From Halomonas elongata DSM 2581 (lineage in GTDB: Bacteria; Pseudomonadota; Gammaproteobacteria; Pseudomonadales; Halomonadaceae): DNA of 64,000 bases. The position numbers and the translations under genes are program-made. Numbering within the stretch: the stretch's first letter is position 1; each line of letters opens with the position of its first letter. The notes below the pieces were generated by a model. That model made no database searches, was not told where the DNA came from, and saw nothing but the letters and a program-made list of their open reading frames with translations. This document shows, piece by piece, positions 45,574 through 54,944 of this stretch. The DNA is taken from positions 3,997,826 to 4,061,825 of the forward strand of contig NC_014532.2 in the NCBI RefSeq assembly GCF_000196875.2, written 5' to 3'.

Positions 45574-46050
45574 GGTTCACCTCGTTCGGCGCTGCGGCGC
45601 CGATATTGCGGATCGGGGATGAAATCAGCCAGCCAGTATAAACCTCCTGTGGGTAATCGTCAGGGTTTTCCACACCCGGATTTTCATCTTCGTCCCCTTT
45701 TCACACCACTAGCTATTAAATAAACAATAAAAGAATAGGAAGTTCTGTTGTTGTAGTGACTACTGGTGTGGACGTTTTCCGTGGATAAACCGTTTTATTG
45801 CCATAATATCAATATCTTGCAATGTTGATCGAAAGTAGGAAAAGCAGCGGGCGAGCTGCGGACGATGTGTTCGGGGCCTGTGGATGGAAAGCCGGTTTGC
45901 CCACAAGCTGACACGAACACGGCTTTTCCACCGATCACTACCGGGCTTGTCACCGCAGCTGTGAACAACCGGGGCGATTTGCCCACATCCCCGGGATGGC
46001 GGTGGGTGTGGCGTGATTTTGGTTCATTTGGCAATCGGGTTTTCCACAGC
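45574..46050. other. Origin-like AT-rich region upstream of mnmG
   Basis: No coding frame. An AT-rich core (about 45705-45830, with runs such as TATTAAATAAACAATAAAAG) is flanked by many DnaA-box-like 9-mers with one mismatch to TTATNCACA: 45648 (TGTGGGTAA), 45666 (TTTTCCACA), 45780 (CGTGGATAA), 45960 (TGTGAACAA), 46040 (TTTTCCACA), plus weaker ones at 45697, 45879, 45897 and 45978. The site next to gidA/mnmG is oriC in enterobacteria. Here gene directions argue more for the rpmH end as the main origin. Confidence 0.5.
45635..45663 (-). promoter_or_regulatory. Probable mnmG promoter with DnaA-like box in the spacer
   Basis: Minus strand: CTGACG (45663-45658), 17-bp spacer, TATACT (45640-45635), about 62 bases before the mnmG start. 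The spacer contains the one-mismatch DnaA box at 45648-45656, so DnaA could affect this promoter. Confidence 0.5.
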
Positions 46051-46052
46051 CG

Positions 46053-46083
46053 AAAAAAAGGCCCTGTCGATAACGACAGGGCC
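46053..46083 (-). terminator. Intrinsic terminator of the glnHPQ-type operon
   Basis: Perfect 10-bp stem GGCCCTGTCG / CGACAGGGCC with a four-base loop followed on the minus strand by seven T residues, 25 bases after the ATPase gene. Confidence 0.95.
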
Positions 46084-46108
46084 TTCGGGCATGCCTGAAA
46101 AGGTGGTA

Positions 46109-46882
46109 TCAGTGCTTGAGAACTCGAGACAGGAAGCTTTTTGTCGGTGCCTCCGCAGGGGTATCGAAGATCGTCTCGGGGGGACCTTCTTCGACGATCC
46201 GGCCCTTGTCGATGAAGATGACCCGATCGGCGACTTCTCGGGCGAAGCCCATCTCGTGGGTCACGATCATCATGGTCATGCCGTCGTTGGCCAGCTCGCG
46301 CATGGCATCGAGTACTTCGCCGATCATCTCCGGGTCCAGTGCCGAGGTGGGCTCGTCGAAGAGCATCAGGCGAGGTTCCATGGCCAGGGCTCGTGCCAGT
46401 GCCACGCGCTGTTGCTGGCCGCCGGACAGCTGGGTGGGATACTTGTGTGCCTGATCGCTGATGCCGACCCGGGCCAGCAGGCGCTCGCCGGTCTCGGTGG
46501 CGGTGGATCGGTTCAAGCCCCGCACCTTCATGGGGGCCAGAATCACGTTGTCGAGCACGCTCAGGTGCGGAAAGAGGTTGAACTGCTGGAAGACCATGCC
46601 GACCTCGGTACGGATCTTCTGCAGCGCCTGAGTGGCCTTGCCGTCGGGAAGCAGCGGATTGCCATCGACTTCCAGCTCGCCTTGCTGGAACTCTTCCAGG
46701 CCGTTGACGCAGCGGATCAGCGTCGACTTGCCGGAACCGCTGGCGCCGATGATCACCACCACCTCTCCGGGCGTCACCGTCAGGTCGATGTCCTGGAGGA
46801 CGTGAAGACTGCCGAAATGCTTGTTGAGCTTGTTCAGGCGCACGATGGGCTCGGCGCCGGTCGTGGACTTCTCGTGGTTCAT
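46109..46882 (-). CDS. Polar amino acid ABC importer ATPase (GlnQ-like)
   Basis: ATP-binding subunit, 257 aa. Walker [12 protein letters not shown]-loop [20 protein letters not shown], signature [16 protein letters not shown], Walker [16 protein letters not shown] and switch His in [13 protein letters not shown]. Among the ATPases, this set is typical of GlnQ/HisP-type amino acid importers. Third gene of a receptor-permease-ATPase operon; ATG 46882 has AAAGGAA upstream. Confidence 0.95.
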   Translation of the reverse strand: MNHEKSTTGAEPIVRLNKLNKHFGSLHVLQDIDLTVTPGEVVVIIGASGSGKSTLIRCVNGLEEFQQGELEVDGNPLLPDGKATQALQKIRTEVGMVFQQFNLFPHLSVLDNVILAPMKVRGLNRSTATETGERLLARVGISDQAHKYPTQLSGGQQQRVALARALAMEPRLMLFDEPTSALDPEMIGEVLDAMRELANDGMTMMIVTHEMGFAREVADRVIFIDKGRIVEEGPPETIFDTPAEAPTKSFLSRVLKH

Positions 46883-46895
46883 GTCGTGCGTTCCT

Positions 46896-47567
46896 TTATT
46901 GTCCGACCAGGCCCTTGCGCTCGAGCAGGCGCAGCGCAAGCGAGAGCGTCAGGGTGATCGCCAGGTAGAGCATGGCGACCATCAGGTAAACCTCCAGGGC
47001 GGTGAAGGTGGTGGCGATGTAGATCTGCCCCTGGCGGACCAGCTCGCCGACGCCGATGACCGAGAACAACGAGGTGTCCTTGATGCTGATGATGCCCTGG
47101 TTGCCGAGCGGCGGAATCATGCGCCGGAAGGCCTGGGGCCAGATGATGTAGCGGAAGGTCTGGACCCTCGACAGGCCCAGGGACAAGCCGGCCTCCTTCT
47201 GGCCGCGTTCGATGGACTGGACGCCGCCGCGCACGATCTCCGAGATATAGGCGCCGGAATTGACGGCGATGGCCGCGATACCGGCGACCAGGGCATTGAT
47301 CGGGCCGCCGAGGAGCTGCGGCAAGCCATAGAAGATGAACAGAACCTGCACCAGCACCGGGGTTCCGCGGAAGACTTCGATATAGGCCGCGGCGGGAATC
47401 CGCAGCCAGATGGTCGGGCTGATGCGCAGCAGACCGAAGATGATGCCGATGATGAAACCGATGGCCAGGCCACCGAAGGAAATGAGCAGGGTGTAGGGGA
47501 TACCCGCTGCGAGATGCGGAATGGAGGCAAAGGCTGCCTGCCAGTCGAATTGGAAAGTGACGTCCAC
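46896..47567 (-). CDS. Polar amino acid ABC importer permease (GlnP-like)
   Basis: Inner-membrane subunit, 223 aa, about five helices. [19 protein letters not shown] and [22 protein letters not shown] mark the His/Glu/Gln family; the EAA-loop [26 protein letters not shown] contacts the ATPase. It is the only permease gene here, so the transporter should use a homodimer. Confidence 0.94.
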   Translation of the reverse strand: MDVTFQFDWQAAFASIPHLAAGIPYTLLISFGGLAIGFIIGIIFGLLRISPTIWLRIPAAAYIEVFRGTPVLVQVLFIFYGLPQLLGGPINALVAGIAAIAVNSGAYISEIVRGGVQSIERGQKEAGLSLGLSRVQTFRYIIWPQAFRRMIPPLGNQGIISIKDTSLFSVIGVGELVRQGQIYIATTFTALEVYLMVAMLYLAITLTLSLALRLLERKGLVGQ

Positions 47568-47621
47568 TTAGGGTCTCCCGTCAGCGCGTCTTCATGGATT
47601 GTGGGGCATGGCCACAACGCA

Positions 47622-47651
47622 ACGGGGCCGGGTCCTGGGACCCGACCCCGT
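47622..47651 (-). promoter_or_regulatory. Stem-loop between receptor and permease genes
   Basis: Fourteen-base arms ACGGGGCCGGGTCC / GGACCCGACCCCGT with one mismatch and a two-base loop, no T-run. In importer operons such stems protect the receptor mRNA or reduce read-through, giving more receptor than membrane subunits. Confidence 0.65.
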
Positions 47652-47669
47652 ATAGGCGAGGTGGAAGAA

Positions 47670-48440
47670 TCATTCGTCGTTGGAAGAGGAACCGAACCAC
47701 TTGGCGTGGATTTCATCGTAGGTGCCGTCTTCCTTCATCGCGGCCAGTGCCTCGTTGACGGGCTCGAGCCATTCGCTGCCCTTGACCAGTGCGAGACCGT
47801 ACTGCTGGCCCTCGTAGAGCGGCCCGACCGTCTTGACGCGGCCCTCTCCCTTGGTCTGGGAGAAGTAGCCGACATTGGGTGCGTCGTAGAAGACCGCATC
47901 GACACTACCGCCGAGCAGCGCCATGTACATGTCGCTGGAGCCCGGATAGGGCGTGATGTCGGCGCTGTCGCCGAGGTTTTCCTCGAGATAGTCGTAGCTG
48001 GTGGAGCCGATCTTGGTGCCGACCTTCTTGCCTTCCAGGTCCTCGACGGTCTGGATGCTGTCGTCGTCGGCGTTGACCAGCAGCTTCAGGCCGCTGTCGT
48101 AGTAGGGATCGGAGAAGTCGACGATCTTGGAGCGCTCGTCGGTGATGGTGATGCCGGCGATGGCAATATCGATGTTGCCGGTCTGAACGGCGGGGATGAT
48201 GCCGTTGAAGTCCATGGTCCGGAGGTTGTAGTCGAACCCGGCCCGTTCGGAGATTTCCTTGATGATGTCCATGTCGAAACCGGTCATCTCGCCGGTTTCC
48301 TGATCCATCATCTCGAAGGGCACGAAACTCGGGTCGGTGGCCACGTCGAGTGTCTGGTCCTGGGCAGCGGCCAGGCCAGAGGCACCCAGACCGAGGCCGA
48401 TGCAGGATGCCAGCGAGACCGACTTCAGTTGACGTTTCAT
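47670..48440 (-). CDS. Glutamine-type periplasmic binding protein (GlnH-like)
   Basis: Periplasmic receptor, 256 aa, signal peptide MKRQLKSVSLASCIGLGLGA with likely cleavage near AAAQ. It aligns with E. coli GlnH through most of its length: VATDPSFVPFEM, MDFNGIIPAVQTGNIDIAIAGITITDERSKIVDFSDPYY, and DGTYDEIHAKWFG at the end. Substrate is therefore glutamine or a similar polar amino acid; not proven. ATG 48440 preceded by GGGGAAA. Confidence 0.92.
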   Translation of the reverse strand: MKRQLKSVSLASCIGLGLGASGLAAAQDQTLDVATDPSFVPFEMMDQETGEMTGFDMDIIKEISERAGFDYNLRTMDFNGIIPAVQTGNIDIAIAGITITDERSKIVDFSDPYYDSGLKLLVNADDDSIQTVEDLEGKKVGTKIGSTSYDYLEENLGDSADITPYPGSSDMYMALLGGSVDAVFYDAPNVGYFSQTKGEGRVKTVGPLYEGQQYGLALVKGSEWLEPVNEALAAMKEDGTYDEIHAKWFGSSSNDE

Positions 48441-48553
48441 ACGTTTCCCCATGGAAGCAATTGTTGTGGAATACGACTCCACCATGGCGAGTTGTCGTGA
48501 AAGCGTCAAGTCCGGGCCTGCGGCGTCGTTTAGCGCCTGATCAACGGTGTCGT

Positions 48554-48907
48554 TCAGACCATGAAGGAGGCGCCACAGCCGCAGGTGGTGGTGGCGTTGG
48601 GGTTCTGGATCATGAAGCGCGCCCCGGCCAGGCCTTCCTCGAAGTCTACCGTGGAACCGACCAGGTACTGGTAGGAAAGCGGATCGACCACCAGGGCTAC
48701 GTCGTCGAATTCCACCAGGGTATCGTCTTCGGCAACCGATTCGGCGAAATCGAAGCCGTACTGGAAACCCGAGCAACCACCGCCGGTCACGTAGACCCGC
48801 AGCTTGAGCTCGCGGTTGCCTTCTTCCTCGACCAGGCTCCTGAGGCGTGCCTTGGCGCTGTCGGACAGCAACAGCGGAGTGGGAACGAAGGATGCGACAC
48901 CGCTCAT
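48554..48907 (-). CDS. erpA: Iron-sulfur insertion protein ErpA
   Basis: A-type Fe-S carrier, 117 aa, delivering clusters to apo-proteins such as IspG/IspH. The three cluster cysteines are in [13 protein letters not shown] and [10 protein letters not shown]. Typical length and complete ends. A perfect DnaA 9-mer lies upstream at 48950. Confidence 0.95.
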   Translation of the reverse strand: MSGVASFVPTPLLLSDSAKARLRSLVEEEGNRELKLRVYVTGGGCSGFQYGFDFAESVAEDDTLVEFDDVALVVDPLSYQYLVGSTVDFEEGLAGARFMIQNPNATTTCGCGASFMV

Positions 48908-49034
48908 CGGTGACCTCCCGGGAATCGGTGAGTGTGGTTCATGCCATGATTATCCACACCACCCAGTAAAAGGGTCAACTATTGTTGGAAAATGGCCATC
49001 GAGATTCCGAAGATCGGTTCGTGGCTGAGCCGTC

Positions 49035-49119
49035 GACAGGTCTACGAGGAGGCGCTGTAGACCCGTCCATGGGCGCTACTTTTGCCATCCATGGCAAAAG
49101 ACCTCCTCTACGACTTGTC
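49035..49119. repeat. Palindromic intergenic element, copy B
   Basis: Located in the erpA-argC gap, inverted relative to copy A. Outer arms (49035-49052 and 49102-49119) pair at 14 of 18 positions, with GACA/TGTC and GAGGAGG/CCTCCTC. A perfect 10-bp hairpin CTTTTGCCAT-CC-ATGGCAAAAG lies at 49079-49100. Between them, GCTGTA and GGGCGCTAC are identical to copy A at the same spacing (22 of 26 bases over this segment). Confidence 0.75.
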
Positions 49120-49181
49120 CCCGGCGTCTCTTGTCATGACTCGCCATGCAAACGGCGATGGCCCATGAAAGAGAGGTGATG

Positions 49182-50216
49182 TCAGGGCAACATGGCCGGG
49201 GCGTCGAGGCCGGCGGTTTCGTCGAAGCCGAACATCAGGTTGAGGTTGTGCACTGCCTGGCCGGAGGCCCCCTTGACCAGGTTGTCGATCACCGAGAGCA
49301 CCACCACGGTGTTGCCGCCGCCGGGACGATGCACCGCCAGGCGGCACATGTTGGCGCCCTTGACGCTGCGGGTCTCCGGGTGGCTGCCCGCCGGCATCAC
49401 GTCGACGAAGGGCTCGTCGGCGAAGCGGCGTTCGAACAACGCCTGGAGGTCGCCGGCGTCATCGCCAAGCTGGCCGTACAGGGTGGCGTGGATGCCGCGG
49501 ATCATCGGAGTCAGGTGCGGCACGAAGGTCAGTTCCACCGGGCCGCCCGCGGCGTCGCCGAGCCCCTGGCGAATCTCCGGCAGGTGACGATGCCCCGAGG
49601 CGCCGTAGGATTTCATCGATTCGCTGGCCTCGGCCAACAATGAGGGGATCTTGGCGCCCCGTCCGGCGCCGGTGACGCCGGACTTGCAGTCGGCGATGAC
49701 CCGGCCCGGATCGATCGATCCGCTCTCGAGCAGTGGCAGCAGTCCGAGTTGCACGGCGGTGGGATAACAGCCGGGCACGGCGACCAGGCGAGCCGTGCGG
49801 ATACGCTCGCGGTTGGTCTCGGGCAGGCCGTAGACGGCTTCGTCGAGCAGTTCGGGGGCGCCGTGCGGCTGCCCGTACCATTGAGCCCATTCCTCGGCGT
49901 CGCGCAGGCGGAAATCCGCCGACAGGTCGATGACCCGGGTTCCCCGGGCGAGAAGATCGCCGGCCAGGGCATGCGCCACGCCATGGGGCGTGGCGAAGAA
50001 CACCGCGTCGCAGGCTGCCAGTCGCGCGGGGTCGGGCTCGCTGAAACGCAGTTCGTCGTAATGACCGCGCAGGTTGGGATACAGCTCGCTGACCGCCAGG
50101 CCGGCTTCGCTGCGCGAAGTGATGGCCTCGACACGCACCTGTGGATGGCGAGCCAACAGCCTGAGCAGTTCGACCCCGGTATAGCCGGTGCCGCCGACGA
50201 TTCCGACCTTGATCAC
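49182..50216 (-). CDS. argC: N-acetyl-gamma-glutamyl-phosphate reductase ArgC
   Basis: Third step of arginine synthesis, NADPH-dependent, 344 aa. Starts with the dinucleotide loop [18 protein letters not shown]; catalytic Cys in [25 protein letters not shown] follows. The GTG at 50216 has GAGGAG six bases before it and gives the usual family length; an upstream in-frame ATG at 50279 lacks similarity. The other arg genes are not in the window. Confidence 0.96.
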   Translation of the reverse strand: MIKVGIVGGTGYTGVELLRLLARHPQVRVEAITSRSEAGLAVSELYPNLRGHYDELRFSEPDPARLAACDAVFFATPHGVAHALAGDLLARGTRVIDLSADFRLRDAEEWAQWYGQPHGAPELLDEAVYGLPETNRERIRTARLVAVPGCYPTAVQLGLLPLLESGSIDPGRVIADCKSGVTGAGRGAKIPSLLAEASESMKSYGASGHRHLPEIRQGLGDAAGGPVELTFVPHLTPMIRGIHATLYGQLGDDAGDLQALFERRFADEPFVDVMPAGSHPETRSVKGANMCRLAVHRPGGGNTVVVLSVIDNLVKGASGQAVHNLNLMFGFDETAGLDAPAMLP

Positions 50217-50383
50217 GATGGACTCCTCATGGTGGACGCTGGGACCTCTGTCTCTGGATATGATACACAAGAGGGGCATGGCCTACCCAGTGGTTGGCCA
50301 TCCAGCGTCGGAGCATTGTCTGGAACGTCTCTGCGCTCATCGTCTTTACCGGAGAGAATGCTCGAGTCCATAGGAAGGTCACC

Positions 50384-52147
50384 TTGCCGCGACGCCCGTT
50401 ATTCGATTTCACCCTAGATGGCTTTCGCCGTCGGTTGGCCAGTGTCGATGCCCTGCCTCAACTGTGCGTCCTTGGTGTCTTCTCCGGATTGATCACCGGC
50501 GGCTTGATGGTCGGCTTTCGCCTGTTGCTGGAAGTCGGGGCCATGGCTTTCATGCCCGATGCCGACCCCGAGGCGTTCGAGGGGCTGTCTCCCGTGCTCA
50601 GGACTTCGCTGCCGTTGCTGGCGGTGATCCTGATCGGCTTGTGGCTATGGCGCCAACCGCCTGCCGGACGCCATATCGGCGTGGCGCATGTCATCGAACG
50701 ACTGACCTACCACCAGGGGCGCTTCCCGATGCGCAACTGGTTCACGCAATGGTGGGTCGGCCTGATATCGGTGCTGGGCGGTCTTTCCGCCGGGCGCGAG
50801 GGACCGGCCATTCATCTCGGTGCCGCGGCGTCCAGCGGGCTGGGCCAGCGGCTACGCCTGCCGCACAACAGCCTGCGCGTTCTGGTGGCCTGCGGTACCG
50901 CCGCGGGTATCTCGGCCTCGTTCAATACGCCGATTGCCGGTGTCATCTTCGCCATGGAAGTGGTGATGATGGAATACACCATCACGGGGTTCATGCCGGT
51001 GATTCTGGCATCGACGATCGGTGCGCTGGTGGCAAGGGTGGTCTATGGGGGCGAACGCCCCTTCCAGTTGAGCGGCGTGGAGCTGGAATCGCTCTTCGAT
51101 CTGCCCTGGATCGTGCTCAGCGCCTTGCTGATCGGCTTGTTGGCCGGTCTCTTCGTTCGGGTGGCGCGTTCGGGGAATGTCATGAAACGTCTGCCCTTCC
51201 CGGCACGCCTGGTGCTGGTCGGCCTGCTGGTGGGAGCGGTGGCCTGGTGGTATCCCCAGGTACAGGGAATGGGCTACGACAGCCTGGGGGCGATCCTGAA
51301 TGACGCGGAACCACTCGACGTGCTGCTGGCGCTGGCCATCGGCAAGCTCTTGCTGACGGCGATTACCGTGGCCTGCGGCATTCCAGTGAGTATCATCGGG
51401 CCGATACTGGTGGCCGGCGGTGCCGTCGGCGCCCTGTGCGGCCTGTTGGGCGGATGGCTGTTGCCCGAAATCGCCGCCGGTCCCGAGTTGTACGCCATGC
51501 TGGGCATGGCGGCGATGATGGGGGCGGTGTTGCAGGCGCCCCTGGCGGCGCTGATGGCGTTGCTGGAGCTGACCCATAATCCCGGCTTGATCCTGCCGGG
51601 CATGCTGGCCGTGGTGGTGGCGGGACTGACGTCGCGGCAGCTATGTGGCTGCGACGGTTTCTTCATCAGCGTCACGCGCCATGGCCTGCATCCCTTGCAA
51701 CAGCCGCTGATGCAGGCACTCTCCCGCGTATCAGTGCCGGCGGTCATGGAGCGTGCCCTGGTGCGCACGCCGCGTCGCGTGACCCGGGCCGAGGCCAAAG
51801 CCCTGCTGGATGCCAAGCCGGAATGGGTGATCATCGAACGTTCCCGGGACGACAAGCCGACGTTGGCCCTCAAGGCCGCGGCCCTGGCGCGCTGGATGCT
51901 GGAACACGATGAGAACGACAATATCGACAAGGACGGTCGGCTGGACCTGCTGGAAATTCCCGGTCAGCGCCTGGAGCTGGCGCCGATCCATCTGCAGGCG
52001 ACCCTCTCCGAGGCCTTCGATCGACTCAATACCAAGCACGTGGATGCCCTCTACATGGAGCATGGACATCGTCCCGGTAAGAAGCGCATTTCCGGTATCA
52101 TCACCCGCGATGCCATCGAACGTTACTATCGCTTCAGCGACACTTGA
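50384..52147 (+). CDS. CLC chloride channel/antiporter with CBS domains
   Basis: Membrane protein of about 587 aa. The chloride-pathway motif GREGPAIHLG, with the gating glutamate, is intact (about residue 142), and GTAAGISASFNTPIAGVIFAMEVV follows. The usual GxFxP motif appears as IIGPILVAG, so one anion-binding element is altered. The C-terminal 150 residues form a CBS pair. The start is uncertain: TTG 50384 is chosen because AGGAAGG stands five bases upstream; no ATG exists before the first helices. Ends nine bases before hemJ. Confidence 0.82.
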   Translation: MPRRPLFDFTLDGFRRRLASVDALPQLCVLGVFSGLITGGLMVGFRLLLEVGAMAFMPDADPEAFEGLSPVLRTSLPLLAVILIGLWLWRQPPAGRHIGVAHVIERLTYHQGRFPMRNWFTQWWVGLISVLGGLSAGREGPAIHLGAAASSGLGQRLRLPHNSLRVLVACGTAAGISASFNTPIAGVIFAMEVVMMEYTITGFMPVILASTIGALVARVVYGGERPFQLSGVELESLFDLPWIVLSALLIGLLAGLFVRVARSGNVMKRLPFPARLVLVGLLVGAVAWWYPQVQGMGYDSLGAILNDAEPLDVLLALAIGKLLLTAITVACGIPVSIIGPILVAGGAVGALCGLLGGWLLPEIAAGPELYAMLGMAAMMGAVLQAPLAALMALLELTHNPGLILPGMLAVVVAGLTSRQLCGCDGFFISVTRHGLHPLQQPLMQALSRVSVPAVMERALVRTPRRVTRAEAKALLDAKPEWVIIERSRDDKPTLALKAAALARWMLEHDENDNIDKDGRLDLLEIPGQRLELAPIHLQATLSEAFDRLNTKHVDALYMEHGHRPGKKRISGIITRDAIERYYRFSDT

Positions 52148-52156
52148 GGAGTCGAC

Positions 52157-52588
52157 ATGTACCCCTGGATCAAGGCCCTTCACCTCGTGGCCGTGGTGAC
52201 CTGGTTCGCCGCCATGTTCTATCTGCCGCGACTCTACGTCTATCACGCCATGGCGCGTGATCGGGACGAGAAGCAGGCCATGGCGTACTTCGCCACCATG
52301 GAACGCAAGCTCTATCGCGGCATCATGACACCCTCGATGATCGCCGTGCTGGTGTTCGGCGGGATACTGCTCTATCAGGCGCCGGTGTGGCTCGGCCAGG
52401 GATGGATGCACATCAAGCTCACCCTCGTGGCCTTGCTGGTGGCCTACCATCATGTCTGCCTGATCTATCTCAAGCAGTTCGCCGCCGAGCGCTGCCAGCG
52501 TTCTTCGCGCTATTTCCGTATCTTCAATGAATTGCCCGTGATCGCCCTGCTGGTGATCGTCATCCTCGCCGTATTGAAGCCGTTCTGA
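52157..52588 (+). CDS. hemJ: Protoporphyrinogen oxidase HemJ
   Basis: Membrane enzyme of 143 aa, four helices, oxidising protoporphyrinogen IX in heme synthesis. WIKALHLVAVVTWFAAMFYLPRLYVYH contains the conserved His; the second conserved region is HIKLTLVALLVAYHHVCL and FNELPVIALLVIVILAVLKP closes the protein. GAGGAG precedes the start. Its stop overlaps thiD, and hemL lies downstream. Confidence 0.94.
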   Translation: MYPWIKALHLVAVVTWFAAMFYLPRLYVYHAMARDRDEKQAMAYFATMERKLYRGIMTPSMIAVLVFGGILLYQAPVWLGQGWMHIKLTLVALLVAYHHVCLIYLKQFAAERCQRSSRYFRIFNELPVIALLVIVILAVLKPF

Positions 52589-53406
52589 TGCCCAACGCTC
52601 GAACAACCAATCCCCACCTGCCGGTGGTGCTGGTGCTGGGTGGGCACGACCCCACCGGTGGAGCCGGCCTGGTGGCCGATGCCGAAGCCATCGCTGCCTG
52701 CGGCGGATGGGCGCTGACCATTCCCACGGCCATGACGGTGCAGAATTGCCGTGATGTCAGTGCCGTCCATCCGGTGGACGCCGATCTCGTCAAGGCCATG
52801 GCGGTCGAGCTTGTGGATATCGAGATCGCTGCCATCAAGATCGGCCTGCTGGCCGATATGGCGACGCTGGATGCCGTGGTGGAGATCGTGCGGCAACGTC
52901 CCGGCGTGCCGGTGGTGGCGGATCCGGTACTCAAGGCCGGCGGGGGGCGCGAGTTATCCACCGAGACGCTGGTCAGCGCCTACCGGTCGCGCTTGCTACC
53001 GCTTGTGGATATCCTGACGCCCAATCACCTGGAGCTCGCGCGGCTCGCCGATGGACATTGCCACGACGAGACCCAGCGGGCGGTGAGCCTGCTGCGACTG
53101 GGCTGCCAGGCGGTGCTGGTCACCGGCACCGAGGCGCCTGGCGTCGAGTCGTCCGAAAGCGTGGTGCATACCCTGCATGCGCCGGATGGCGATCGCCAAT
53201 GGGAGTGGCCTCGGCTGGATGGCGTCTTCCATGGCTCGGGATGCACCCTGGCATCGGCCCTGGCGGCCCGGATGGCGCGGGGCGAATCGCTGGCCGGTGC
53301 CTGCGAGCAGGCGCAGGCTTTCACCTGGGAGGCCCTGGCAAATGGCTGGTGCCCCGGCGAGGATCAGTGCCTGCCGAGGCGACTCTGGCGGTTACCGACG
53401 TCATGA
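52588..53406 (+). CDS. thiD: Hydroxymethylpyrimidine(-phosphate) kinase ThiD
   Basis: Ribokinase-fold kinase of thiamine synthesis, 272 aa. Substrate loop LGGHDPTGGAGLVADAEA near the start, VADPVLKAGGG, LTPNHLELARLA, and the anion hole GVFHGSGCTLASALAARMA near the end. Overlaps the hemJ stop by one base. thiE, often next, is missing; hemL follows after 221 bases. Confidence 0.92.
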   Translation: MPNARTTNPHLPVVLVLGGHDPTGGAGLVADAEAIAACGGWALTIPTAMTVQNCRDVSAVHPVDADLVKAMAVELVDIEIAAIKIGLLADMATLDAVVEIVRQRPGVPVVADPVLKAGGGRELSTETLVSAYRSRLLPLVDILTPNHLELARLADGHCHDETQRAVSLLRLGCQAVLVTGTEAPGVESSESVVHTLHAPDGDRQWEWPRLDGVFHGSGCTLASALAARMARGESLAGACEQAQAFTWEALANGWCPGEDQCLPRRLWRLPTS

Positions 53407-53548
53407 AGCAGGATGACCGTGGTCCATCGGACTGGTCTTTACCGGCGTCTGCACCGAGAATGGAAGCATGATGATTGGCCGGCCAAGTGAGCGAATTTCG
53501 ATGACATTCACCGTAAGATCACTGCTCGCCAAAAGCTTATCCAGAGAT

Positions 53549-53557
53549 TTATCCACA
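53549..53557 (+). other. Perfect DnaA 9-mer in the thiD-hemL gap
   Basis: TTATCCACA, in the 221-base gap that otherwise has only a 22-codon frame starting at the thiD stop (53403-53471) and the hemL ribosome site. One of nine perfect copies noticed in the window. Confidence 0.5.
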
Positions 53558-53627
53558 GCCTGGATGCCGTGGGTATCGCGTCTCCGGGCAATCGAAAGGT
53601 TATCCTTCAACAGGACAAGAGGTTGAC

Positions 53628-54917
53628 ATGACCACATCTGCACAGCTCTTCGAACGGGCCTGTCGACACATTCCCGGCGGCGTCAACTCGCCGGTGCGTG
53701 CCTTCAAGGGGCTGGAGCGTCCCCCTGTCTTCATGGAACGTGCCCAGGGCGCTTATCTATTCGATGTGGAAGGCAAGCGTTATATCGATTATGTCGGTTC
53801 CTGGGGGCCGATGATCACCGGCCATGCTGATCCCGATGTACTGGGAGCGGTGCGCGAGCGCATCGATGCCGGTCTGTCCTTCGGTACCCCCACCGCCATC
53901 GAGACCGAAATGGCCGATCTGATCTGCGAGATGATGCCCAGCATCGAGATGGTTCGCATGGTCAACTCCGGTACCGAGGCCACCATGTCCGCGGTTCGCC
54001 TGGCGCGTGGCTATACCGGACGCGACAAGATCGTCAAGTTCGAGGGTAACTATCACGGCCATACCGACTCCCTGCTGGTCAAGGCCGGTTCCGGCGCCCT
54101 CACCCATGGCGAGCCGAGTTCCCCGGGTGTGCCGGCGTCCCTGGCCGAACACACCATCACGCTTTCCTATAATGATGCCGACGCCGTGGAGACCTGCTTC
54201 GAGGAAATCGGCGACCAGATTGCCTGCATCATCGTCGAGCCGGTGGCCGGCAACATGAATTGCATTCCCCCCCAGCCGGGCTTTCTCGAGACATTGCGCC
54301 GGGTCTGCGACCGCCACGAGAGCGTCCTGATCTTCGATGAGGTGATGACCGGATTTCGGGTCGCCATGGGCGGCGCACAGGCCCACTACGGCGTCACGCC
54401 CGATCTGACCTGCCTGGGCAAGATCGTCGGCGGCGGCATGCCGGTGGGCGCCTTCGGCGGGCGCCGCTCGATCATGGAAAACATCTCGCCGCTCGGGCCG
54501 ATCTATCAGGCCGGCACCCTGGCGGGGAACCCGCTGGCCATGGCGGCAGGCGTCACCCTGCTCAACAAGATCCGCGAGCCGGGGTTCCATGATGCTCTTT
54601 CCCAGCGGGTCGAGACGCTGTGCAACGGGCTGCGTCAGAGAGCCGAGGCGGCCGGCATCGACATGATCGCCCAGCAGGCGGGAGGCATGTTCGGCATCTT
54701 CTTCACCGGCCAGAGCCGTGTGGATAACTTTGCCCAGGCCACGGCCTGCGATGCGGATGCCTTCCGGCAGTTCTTCGCCGCCATGCTGGAGCATGGCATC
54801 TACATGGCGCCGTCCGCCTTCGAGGCCGGTTTCATGTCCAGTGCTCATGCGCCCGAGGATATCCAGGCAACCCTCGATGCTGCCGAATCGGCCTTTGCGT
54901 CGATGCGCCAGGCTTGA
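53628..54917 (+). CDS. hemL: Glutamate-1-semialdehyde aminomutase HemL
   Basis: PLP enzyme making 5-aminolevulinate, 429 aa. N-terminal [43 protein letters not shown], and the PLP lysine in [19 protein letters not shown] are all seen; the ends match the family. AGAGG precedes the ATG. Heme genes hemJ and hemW are near but not contiguous. Confidence 0.97.
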   Translation: MTTSAQLFERACRHIPGGVNSPVRAFKGLERPPVFMERAQGAYLFDVEGKRYIDYVGSWGPMITGHADPDVLGAVRERIDAGLSFGTPTAIETEMADLICEMMPSIEMVRMVNSGTEATMSAVRLARGYTGRDKIVKFEGNYHGHTDSLLVKAGSGALTHGEPSSPGVPASLAEHTITLSYNDADAVETCFEEIGDQIACIIVEPVAGNMNCIPPQPGFLETLRRVCDRHESVLIFDEVMTGFRVAMGGAQAHYGVTPDLTCLGKIVGGGMPVGAFGGRRSIMENISPLGPIYQAGTLAGNPLAMAAGVTLLNKIREPGFHDALSQRVETLCNGLRQRAEAAGIDMIAQQAGGMFGIFFTGQSRVDNFAQATACDADAFRQFFAAMLEHGIYMAPSAFEAGFMSSAHAPEDIQATLDAAESAFASMRQA

Positions 54918-54944
54918 GACGACGTTCCAGCTAGGAGACAGGCA

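Noticed and set aside
53401..53643. An 80-codon minus-strand frame in the thiD-hemL gap
   Set aside because: No ribosome site, no recognisable domain, and it runs against both flanking genes; probably chance.
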